A stretch of 64,000 nucleotides of DNA from DASXRA01 sp963737425 (lineage in GTDB: Bacteria > Actinomycetota > Actinomycetes > Mycobacteriales > Jatrophihabitantaceae). This document shows, one piece after another, positions 31,366-38,285 of this stretch (position 1 is its first letter; every line of letters begins with the position of its first letter). The stretch is from positions 806,001 through 870,000 of the forward strand of contig CAVTSX010000009.1 of the NCBI GenBank assembly GCA_963737425.1, in the 5' to 3' direction. The notes below the pieces were generated by a model, which saw only the letters and a program-made list of their open reading frames with translations, searched no databases and was not told the origin of the DNA. A program made the position numbers and the translations under genes.

Positions 31366-31683
31366 CTATCCCGCCTGACCGGCGGTCGTGACCTGCGTGG
31401 TGACGGTCTGCTCGGTCTGAGCCATCTGCTGCGCCCAGGCGGCCAGCCCCTCAGCCCCCTGCACGAGCTTTTCGAGGTGTGAGCCCATAGCGCCCATGGC
31501 CTCGCCGAGCACCGCCGTATAGAGCATGCCGAACGCGCTGCCCTGCTCGTCGCGGCCCCACGGATTGTCCGTGGTCATGGTCGTCTGCAGCTGGCCGAGC
31601 TGATCACCCATGTCCTGCGCGCAGGTACCGACACCTTGCGCGGCCTGCATCAGCACATCGGGATTGACGCTGATCCCCGCCAC
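31366..31683 (-). CDS. WXG100-like small secreted-partner protein
   Basis: A 105-aa helical protein without a signal peptide, encoded 4 bp upstream of the toxin. It has the layout of WXG100/ESX-associated proteins: ISVNPDVLMQAAQGVGTCAQDMGDQL, then the turn-containing NPWGRDEQGSAFGMLYTA, then a second long helix (LEKLVQGAEGLAAWAQQMAQTEQT). The WG pair in NPWGRDE takes the place of the WxG turn. Such proteins pair with WXG100-type toxins as type VII co-secretion partners. GTG 31683 starts 2 bp after the previous stop, so translation is coupled. Confidence 0.8.
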   Translation of the reverse strand: MAGISVNPDVLMQAAQGVGTCAQDMGDQLGQLQTTMTTDNPWGRDEQGSAFGMLYTAVLGEAMGAMGSHLEKLVQGAEGLAAWAQQMAQTEQTVTTQVTTAGQAG

Positions 31684-31685
31684 AA

Positions 31686-32066
31686 CTACATCCGATCCAG
31701 TCGAGCTGACAATTGTTCTGCGATGGCGGCGAACTCGCCCAACCGACGCCGCGCATCGCTGCCGATGTCGGTGAGCGCGCGCTGCATGTCGGCGACCTCA
31801 ACCGTCGCAGCGAGGGGAGGAGCCTTTTCGAGCTCGGACCGCGCGGCCGATTGGGCATCGCCGATCGCCTGGCGGATCGCCGCGGCCAAGTCGGCACTGG
31901 GCAACCGCATCGCCTTCGGTTCGAGCACCAGGTCGATCACCGCGCCGCTGCCGTCGGCCTCGGCGCGCACCAGCCCGTCTGCCGCCTCGGCCGAGCCGTG
32001 CGCGGCGGCGGCCCGATCGCGCCATTGCTGCTGCACCGGGTCCTGGGGTGCAGGTGTACTCGTCAC
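31686..32066 (-). CDS. YbaB/EbfC-like protein at the head of the toxin operon
   Basis: A 126-aa protein with no membrane segment, beginning at a GTG after GGGAGG. It has the YbaB/EbfC-like pattern in which a helix leads to a beta-hairpin (DGLVRAEADGSGAVIDLVLEPKAMRLPSADLAAAI, in parts) and another long helix. In actinobacteria such YbaB-like proteins often precede WXG100 and polymorphic toxin genes; their role there is unproven (chaperone-like or regulatory). True YbaB is a DNA-binding nucleoid protein encoded next to recR, which is not the case here. It is the first gene of the operon and divergent from the DUF2332 gene. Confidence 0.75.
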   Translation of the reverse strand: MTSTPAPQDPVQQQWRDRAAAAHGSAEAADGLVRAEADGSGAVIDLVLEPKAMRLPSADLAAAIRQAIGDAQSAARSELEKAPPLAATVEVADMQRALTDIGSDARRRLGEFAAIAEQLSARLDRM

Positions 32067-32260
32067 AAGTCCTCCCGGGTCGTGTGCTGACCCGTCACGT
32101 TATCCGCCACCCGAATCCGGAGATCGAAAGGGTCGGCCGTGCCGGACTCGAAGACGCCGGTCGGCTGATCGCGCCACGAGCGCGACTCCGGCGAGTGGCG
32201 GTTCACACGTGCGGCCGGCTCGAGGGTGGGTGGCGCTCGCCCGCCTGAGAGCATGCCGAC

Positions 32261-33223
32261 ATGGAGACGGCGGAGATCTATCGACGCTTCGCCTCGGCGG
32301 AAGCCCATGGAAGATCGGCCTGTTACGAGCGCTGGGCCAACGGGGTCGCCGCCGATGCGCACCTGTTGCATCTGCTCGAGGAACTGCCCGCCGAGAAGCG
32401 GCAGCCGAACTTGATCTTCGCCGCCGCCCGGTTCGCCGGCATCGAGCCCGGCCCGTTCGACGGCTTCCGGAACGAACTGATCGACCGCTGGCAGCAGGTG
32501 GTGTCGGTCGTCACGTCCAAGCGGACGCAGACCAACGAACCGGGCCGCTGCGCAGTGCTGCTGCCGGTGCTGGCCGCTCTGCCGCAGCCGCTGGCCCTGC
32601 TGGAGGTCGGCGCTTCGGCCGGCCTGTGCCTTTATCCGGACCGGTTCAGCTACCAGTACGGCGGGCGGCCGCGTCTTGATCCCGACGACGGACCCGGGCC
32701 GCTACTGACGTGCGCGTTCGACGGCCCGCTGCCGGTGCCGGCGGCACTGCCCGAGGTGGTGTGGCGGGCCGGCGTCGACCTCAATCCGCTCGACGTGACC
32801 GATCCCGATGACGTCCGCTGGCTCAAGACGCTGGTCTGGCCCGAGCAACAACACCGGCGCGACCGCCTCGACGCGGCGATCCGGATCGCCCGCGCCGATC
32901 CGCCATTTCTTGTCGCCGGCGATCTGAACGAGACCGTCGAAGGCCTCGCCGCGAAGGCGCCGGCCGACGCCACCCTGGTGATCTTTCACAGCGCCGTGCT
33001 GGCCTACCTGGGCAGTGCCGCGCGAGCCGAGTTCGTCTCGACAATGCGCCGCACGCCCGGGCACTGGATCTCGAACGAGAGCCCCCGGGTGGTGCCCTTT
33101 GCCGAGGGCACGCTGCCCGCATCGCCTGATCCGGAGCAGGCGCTGTTCGTCATCGCCCGCGACGCCGTGCCCGTCGCATACAGCGACGGGCACGGCGCGC
33201 AACTGCACTGGTTCGGCTCGTAG
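32261..33223 (+). CDS. DUF2332 family protein
   Basis: A 320-aa cytosolic protein matching DUF2332: AHGRSACYERWANGVAADAHLLHLLEELPAEKRQPNLIFAAARF (recognised in parts), PLALLEVGASAGLCLYPDRFSYQYG, WRAGVDLNPLDVTDPDDVRWLKTLVWPEQ and a late ALFVIARDAVPVAYSDGHG. The family has a methyltransferase-like glycine-rich motif (EVGASAGL), but no activity has been assigned to my knowledge. ATG 32261 is the only good start. It is a single gene, divergent from the toxin operon, followed by a 56-bp palindromic element. No link with its neighbours is evident. Confidence 0.88.
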   Translation: METAEIYRRFASAEAHGRSACYERWANGVAADAHLLHLLEELPAEKRQPNLIFAAARFAGIEPGPFDGFRNELIDRWQQVVSVVTSKRTQTNEPGRCAVLLPVLAALPQPLALLEVGASAGLCLYPDRFSYQYGGRPRLDPDDGPGPLLTCAFDGPLPVPAALPEVVWRAGVDLNPLDVTDPDDVRWLKTLVWPEQQHRRDRLDAAIRIARADPPFLVAGDLNETVEGLAAKAPADATLVIFHSAVLAYLGSAARAEFVSTMRRTPGHWISNESPRVVPFAEGTLPASPDPEQALFVIARDAVPVAYSDGHGAQLHWFGS

Positions 33224-33263
33224 AGCGTTACTGCCCGGCAATCGTGCTAAGAGTCCGCGCACT

Positions 33264-33319
33264 CTTGATCATCTCTGCCGAAACTGCGAGCCATGGCCGA
33301 TCCAGCAGAGATGATCAAG
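33264..33319. repeat. 56-bp palindromic dispersed element, copy 2
   Basis: Perfect 15-bp arms CTTGATCATCTCTGC (33264-33278) and complement (33305-33319) around 26 bp, the same arms and spacing as 5373-5428 but in reverse orientation. It lies between the convergent ends of the DUF2332 and S53/lectin genes. Confidence 0.85.
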
Positions 33320-33377
33320 ATCCGGTGCGGAGTCTGCGCCGCACCCGGCAGCTTGGGCTGCCGGGCCGACGTCGTGA

Positions 33378-33990
33378 TCACTCCACGTGCCACACCTGCT
33401 GCGGCACGGCGTTGCAGGTCTCGGTCACCAGCTTCGTCCCGGCGACCGGGTTGTCGTCCGGATCAGCGAGGCACTTGCCCGAAGCCTGGCTGACGATCGT
33501 GCCGTCCGGTTGCACCTGCCAAAGCTGTGCGGCCGAATGTCCGCACTGGGCCAGTGCGACGTCGGTGGCACCCGATGCGGACAGGCAGTTGTTGCCGGCC
33601 CTTACGGTTCCGTCCGGCGAGACCGTCCACGCCTGCGTCGGGGTGACGGCGCAGTACGAACCCTGCAGATGGCCGGTCGTTCCCGCACCGGTGTCGGCGC
33701 AGACGCCGGCCAGCGCGGACACGATCGGACCGGACGGAATGTTCCAGCGCTGACTCGAGCCACCGCTTGTGCACGGCTGCACGCCGACGGATCCCTCGAC
33801 ATCAAGGCACTTTCCGGATTCGGCGTTGCGCAGGCCGCCGGAGGAGACGATCCGCCATTGCTGCCCGGCCGCCCCGCTGCAAGCCGCCACCTGCACCGTG
33901 TCGCCACCGGTGAGGCACTTGCCGAGCGCCTGCAAAGTTCCGTCGGCCTCAACCGTCCACGTCTGGGACGGAGTGGTGGCTGCACGACGC
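33378..33990 (-). pseudogene. Frameshift-separated ricin-type lectin part of the S53 peptidase gene
   Basis: This reverse-strand frame continues the preceding peptidase gene but in a different phase. It encodes ricin-type beta-trefoil repeats: TTPSQTWTVEADGTLQALGKCL, SSQRWNIPSGPIVSALAGVCAD, QAWTVSPDGTVRAGNNCLSA and QLWQVQPDGTIVSQASGKCL, each a QxW...CL unit (in separate stretches). The last repeat ends close to the TGA at 33378-33380. One extra or missing base near 33988, just after KCLDAGGSSVGLASC in the other frame, separates the two. It has no ribosome-binding site of its own, so it is probably not made unless the shift is a sequencing error or is bypassed. Confidence 0.75.
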
Positions 33991-35820
33991 AAGGCCCACC
34001 GACGAACCGCCGGCGTCAAGGCACTTGCCGGCGTTTGTGACCGGCCCGGCCGTGCCCGACACATGTGCCGGCGCCACGTACCAGACGAACGACTCGTCGC
34101 TCGAGCGCCCGCCGTCGTCTAGCGCCGTGATCGTCGGGTGGAAGTACCCCTGGGTCGTCAGCAGTCCGGAGATCAGGCCACTCGACGCGTCGATCGACGC
34201 GCCGCCCGGAAGCCCGGTCGCCGAGTAGTGCAGCGTGCGGCCCGCTACCGCGTCAGCTGCGTTCAGGTTCACCATCGCGGGCTGGCCCGCGTAGCCGGCC
34301 TGCGGTCCCGGGCCACTGAAGCTGACCGGGCTCACCACGTCGATCGGGAACGTCGCGAAGCTCGATGCTCCGCTCGTGTCCGTAACGGTGACCTTCACCG
34401 TCGAGTCGCCCACGGTCGTCGGCGTCCCGGAGATCAGGCCGGTGGTCGCGTCTATCGCCAGTCCGTCGGGCAGGCCCGTCGCGGCGTAGGTGAGCGTCTG
34501 GTCGGACGCGGTGTCAGTGGCGTGGATCTGCAGCGAGAACGCGACGTCCTGAGTGGCGGCCTGGTCACCCGGATTGCCGACCGTGACGATGTTGCCGGTC
34601 GGGACGCCGAACGCCTCGATGCCGTTCGGCGTGCCCAGACCGGTCGGGCCGTCATAGCCCGTCTGCGCGGTACACAGGTACAGCGGGTTGCAGGAGCCGT
34701 TGGAGCCGCTCGTCACGTCGTTCAACTCGCTGGCGTGCGCGTACAGGTAGCTCGCCGGATACGTGCCGGCGGTCGGCGCCCCGACCAGGGCGTACGTGCT
34801 CGCGATGATCGGTGACGCTGCGCTGGTACCGCCGACCTCCAGCCAGCCCTGCGCGTCGTACGTGTCGTAGACGGCGACGCCGGTGTTCGGGTCGGCCACA
34901 GCAGACACGTCGGTGTTCGTGCGGTTGGCGCAGCCGGAGTCGGTCTGCCACGCAGGCTTGGACTCCAGTGCGGAGCACCCGGCCCCAGTACCACTCCACA
35001 CGGTCTCCGACCAGCCGCGCGGATCCGACGCAGGCCGCAGCGACGTGCCGCCCACCGACACCACGTGCGGCGACGAGGCCGGGAAGCCCGGGCCGTAGCT
35101 GTAGCCCCAGTCGCCCGACGCCGCCGTCACCGCGACGCCTGGGTGGTCGTAGTACGCGGCATCGGTGGCGACCTCGTCGGGCCACTCGGTGGAGAGATAG
35201 CTGTTCGAGACGAACGCGGCGCCCTGGCTGACCGCCGAGTTCACGCCGGTACCGAGGTCGTCGATGCTCGGGGAGTCCGCCTCGACGAGCAGGATGTGGC
35301 AGTTCGGGCACACCGCGGACACCATGTCGATGTCCAGCGCCTCCTCAGTCGCCCAGCCCGACGATCCGGACGCGACCGGCAGCGGGGTGTCCTGCCCGTG
35401 CTCGTTGACCTTGTGGAAGCACCCGTTCGCGGTCGTGCAGGGTGGGAGCCCCCAGTCCGAGCGATAGGTCGCCAGATCCGCTTCGGCGTTCGGGTAGTCG
35501 TATGCGTCGACGATCGCCACCGTCTGACCCACGCCCTGCGTCGAGGACGGCAGCAGGTACGCGCCCTGCAGGCTGGCCGGACCGTAGCCCGCGTTCGTCG
35601 GCGGCGTGTGCGGGCCGAGTTGGGCCTGCGCCCGCACCGGGACATCTGTGCGGACCAGCGCCATGCACGCCGCCGTTCCCGGTTTCGGGGCGGTGTCACA
35701 CGCATGGCGGAAGTCGGCGCCCGGGGCCGCGCCGGCGTGCGTCGCCGCTACGCCGAACAGCCCGAGGACGGCCACCGACGCCACTGCCGCGGCACGGCGG
35801 ATGAAGGGGGTCGCGCGCAT
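33949..35820 (-). CDS. Secreted S53 (sedolisin) peptidase with Ig-like domains, lectin tail broken by frameshift
   Basis: A 623-aa frame starting at ATG 35820 behind a strong GGGAGG site. Signal peptide about 1-31; catalytic S53 domain with Glu159/Asp163 (GWATEEALDID), Asp237 (ASGDWGY) and Ser333 (VGGTSAASP); then two Ig-like repeats (NIVTVGNPGDQAATQDVAFSLQIHATD, each ending LISG(T/L)) and the beginning of a ricin-type lectin (NAGKCLDAGGSSVGLASC). After that Cys the frame leaves the lectin sequence and stops at 33949. The intact protein would be about 814 aa with a beta-trefoil for glycan binding. No large prodomain is present. It is a paralogue of the genes at 23756 and 35864 and is 43 bp downstream of the latter. 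Confidence 0.82.
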   Translation of the reverse strand: MRATPFIRRAAAVASVAVLGLFGVAATHAGAAPGADFRHACDTAPKPGTAACMALVRTDVPVRAQAQLGPHTPPTNAGYGPASLQGAYLLPSSTQGVGQTVAIVDAYDYPNAEADLATYRSDWGLPPCTTANGCFHKVNEHGQDTPLPVASGSSGWATEEALDIDMVSAVCPNCHILLVEADSPSIDDLGTGVNSAVSQGAAFVSNSYLSTEWPDEVATDAAYYDHPGVAVTAASGDWGYSYGPGFPASSPHVVSVGGTSLRPASDPRGWSETVWSGTGAGCSALESKPAWQTDSGCANRTNTDVSAVADPNTGVAVYDTYDAQGWLEVGGTSAASPIIASTYALVGAPTAGTYPASYLYAHASELNDVTSGSNGSCNPLYLCTAQTGYDGPTGLGTPNGIEAFGVPTGNIVTVGNPGDQAATQDVAFSLQIHATDTASDQTLTYAATGLPDGLAIDATTGLISGTPTTVGDSTVKVTVTDTSGASSFATFPIDVVSPVSFSGPGPQAGYAGQPAMVNLNAADAVAGRTLHYSATGLPGGASIDASSGLISGLLTTQGYFHPTITALDDGGRSSDESFVWYVAPAHVSGTAGPVTNAGKCLDAGGSSVGLASCSHHSVPDVDG

Positions 35821-35863
35821 CGATCCTCCCGTGATCGCTGATGGATGTCCGGTCCGGTGCGCG

Positions 35864-38272
35864 TCAGCCATTGCCGCACCCGTTGCGAAGGATCCAGGGG
35901 TAGGGGGTGAACTGGTCCCAGGTCGACAACTGCTCCGACCCGGCGATCCAGACGTTGCCGGCGCTGCTGGCCGAGATCGCCCACAAACCGTCCGGCACAG
36001 CACTCTGCGGACTGGACACGATCGTCCACGCGTGGCCGTCCCAGTGCTCGAGCAGGTACAACTGACGCTCGGTCTGGCCCGCTCTGGTCCCCGCGTACTT
36101 CCCCACCGCCCACGCGTCGGACGGGGAGATCGCGGTAACGCCGTACAGCATCGTCTTGTTCGACGCAACGGAGTCGCCGTCGACGGTGGTGACGATCTTC
36201 CACGAGTGGCCGTCCCAGTGTTCGGATATCGGGACGTCGGTGTTCACGGCGGGGTCGATCGCCGAACCCACCGCCCACACGTCGTCGGGGGACGACCCCG
36301 AGATCGAGGTGAAGGCCGCATCCGAGGTCGTCGCGGGATCGAGCTTGCTGACCGACCACGACGTGCCGTCCCAGTGCATGATCACGGGCTCGCTCTCGGA
36401 CCCGGTCAGATTGTCGAAGTGAACGCCCGTCGCCCAGACGTCGTTGGCCGAGAACGCGTGCATCGACGGGATGAGGTTCGGCGTCGAATCGCCCTGCGGC
36501 GGGTCGACCACGGTCCAGGTGGAGCCGTTCCAGTGCTCGAAGGTCGACGCGGTGTCGGAGTTGACGGCGATCCAGACGTCGTTCGGCGTTATCGCCGTCA
36601 CGGAGTTCGCGGATGCGCGCGTCGCGATCGTCTGTCCGTAGTACGGCTCGGCGGTGGTCCAGGGGTTCAGCGCCGGGCTGAGCGACCAACGCGACCCGTC
36701 CCAGTGCGAGACCAGGACGGTGGTGTTGATTCCGTCGTTCGCGTTGACTCCGACGGCCCAGCCGTCCTTCGGACTGTCGAAGGACACGGCCTGGAACTGC
36801 GCGTTCTGGTAGCCGCTCGGGGTGACCGGGCTCGGCGACGGCGACTTCGACCACTTCTTCCCGTCCCAGTGCTCGACGTCGGTGATGAAGCCGAAGCTTG
36901 CAGCCGGCCCCGTGGCACCCTCGTCCAGATAGGTGCCCACGGTCCAGACATTCGTCGGTGACAGCGCGTCGATGCCGTTCGCCCTGTCCTGCACCAAGAA
37001 CGGTGTCGTCACGACGTCCGGGAGCGATTGCTGCTGTGGGGCGACCGACCAGCCGTTGACGCAACTGCCACCCGTGTCGGATTTCCCGGTGAGATCAGGG
37101 GTTCCCAGTCCGGTCGGCCCGTCGTAACCGGGCACGGCCGTGCACAGGTAGGACGGCGAGCAGGTTCCGTTGTGAGCGGACGTGACGTCGAAGAGCTTGT
37201 CGCGGTGCTGGTAGAAGTACGAACCCCCGCCGGTCGCGTTCCCGATCAGCGCGTACACCGACGCGATGATGGGCGACGCGACGCTCGTGCCGCCGACCTC
37301 CAGCCAGCCCGGGGCACCGGTCGTGTCGTAGGCCGCGACCGGTGTGTCGGGGTCGGCCACTGCCGCCACGTCGCCGACGGTGCGGTGGGTGCACGCGTCG
37401 TGCTGCCACGCGGGCTTGCGGATCTGCGCAGAGCATCCCGAACCCGCAAGGGCCCACGCTGCCTCCGACCAGCCCCGGGACCCGCTCGACGGCCAGAGGC
37501 TGGTGCCGCCGACCGCCGTCACATTGGCCGACGCCGCGGGATAGCTCACGCCATAGCCGGCGTCGCCGGTCGAGGCGGTGATCATCACACCCGGCTGGTC
37601 GAAGAACGGTTCCAGGCTGGCCTCGCCGGCGAACTCGGGCGCGCCCCAGCTGTTGGATATCTCCTTCGCGCCCAGCTTCGCAGCCGTGGCGACAGTGGCG
37701 CCGAGGCTCATAGCCCCGTTGTCGTCGGCCTCGACCAGCAGGATGTGGCAGTGCGGGCAGGTCGCGGAAACCATGTCGAGGTCGAGGGAAATCTCCCCGG
37801 CCCATCCGGGATCGACCGCGGGCAGCGGCGCCGCCGCGCCGTCCTGGTTCACCTTGCGGAAGCAGCCGTCGTCGGACGTGCACGGCGGCAGGCTGTAGGT
37901 CGACCGGTAATGCGCGAGGTCGGCCTCGGCGGTCGGGTCGTCGTAGGCGTCGGTGATGGCGACCGTCTGGTCAGCACCGCGGGATGCCGCCGCTTCGGCG
38001 AGCTGGTACGCGGATTGGATCTGCGCCGGACCGTAGCCGGGCGGTGTCGAGTCATCGGCGGGGGCGGTCAGTGGAACCCCGTTCGACGTCGTCCGCTCCA
38101 GGGCCATGCAGCCGAACCGGCCGGACTTCGGTTTTGGGGTACTGCACAACCGGTGGGTCGGCGCGGGCGTCGACGACGGGGGGCCGGCCGACGCCGACGG
38201 CTCGGCGGACACGGCGCCGGCTGCGACAACGACGGCAAGCGCCGAGACGATGGACGTTAAGCGTGTTCGCAC
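35864..38272 (-). CDS. Secreted S53 (sedolisin) peptidase with C-terminal six-repeat beta-propeller-like domain
   Basis: An 802-aa exported peptidase. Signal peptide about 1-23 followed by a Ser/Pro linker; catalytic domain about 75-400 with Glu160/Asp164 (GWAGEISLDLD), Asp237 (STGDAGY) and Ser330 (VGGTSVASP). From about 420 a repeat region contains six HWDG/HWNG-x-x-W motifs (VEHWDGKKW, VSHWDGSRW, FEHWNGSTW, IMHWDGTSW, SEHWDGHSW, LEHWDGHAW) alternating with D(V/A)WAVG motifs, which suggests a beta-propeller for binding or substrate presentation. The N-terminal prodomain of classical S53 enzymes is absent. It lies between the 828-aa secreted protein and the lectin-type paralogue, all on one strand with 13- and 43-bp gaps, so the three are probably one operon. 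Confidence 0.88.
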   Translation of the reverse strand: MRTRLTSIVSALAVVVAAGAVSAEPSASAGPPSSTPAPTHRLCSTPKPKSGRFGCMALERTTSNGVPLTAPADDSTPPGYGPAQIQSAYQLAEAAASRGADQTVAITDAYDDPTAEADLAHYRSTYSLPPCTSDDGCFRKVNQDGAAAPLPAVDPGWAGEISLDLDMVSATCPHCHILLVEADDNGAMSLGATVATAAKLGAKEISNSWGAPEFAGEASLEPFFDQPGVMITASTGDAGYGVSYPAASANVTAVGGTSLWPSSGSRGWSEAAWALAGSGCSAQIRKPAWQHDACTHRTVGDVAAVADPDTPVAAYDTTGAPGWLEVGGTSVASPIIASVYALIGNATGGGSYFYQHRDKLFDVTSAHNGTCSPSYLCTAVPGYDGPTGLGTPDLTGKSDTGGSCVNGWSVAPQQQSLPDVVTTPFLVQDRANGIDALSPTNVWTVGTYLDEGATGPAASFGFITDVEHWDGKKWSKSPSPSPVTPSGYQNAQFQAVSFDSPKDGWAVGVNANDGINTTVLVSHWDGSRWSLSPALNPWTTAEPYYGQTIATRASANSVTAITPNDVWIAVNSDTASTFEHWNGSTWTVVDPPQGDSTPNLIPSMHAFSANDVWATGVHFDNLTGSESEPVIMHWDGTSWSVSKLDPATTSDAAFTSISGSSPDDVWAVGSAIDPAVNTDVPISEHWDGHSWKIVTTVDGDSVASNKTMLYGVTAISPSDAWAVGKYAGTRAGQTERQLYLLEHWDGHAWTIVSSPQSAVPDGLWAISASSAGNVWIAGSEQLSTWDQFTPYPWILRNGCGNG

Positions 38273-38285
38273 GTCTGCACCTTCC

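Noticed and set aside
35748..37064. 438-codon frame on the reverse strand overlapping two S53 peptidases, and a 451-codon forward frame at 35606-36961
   Set aside because: Both run across boundaries of well-supported genes and consist of low-complexity Arg/Gly/His sequence; shadows of the propeller repeats.
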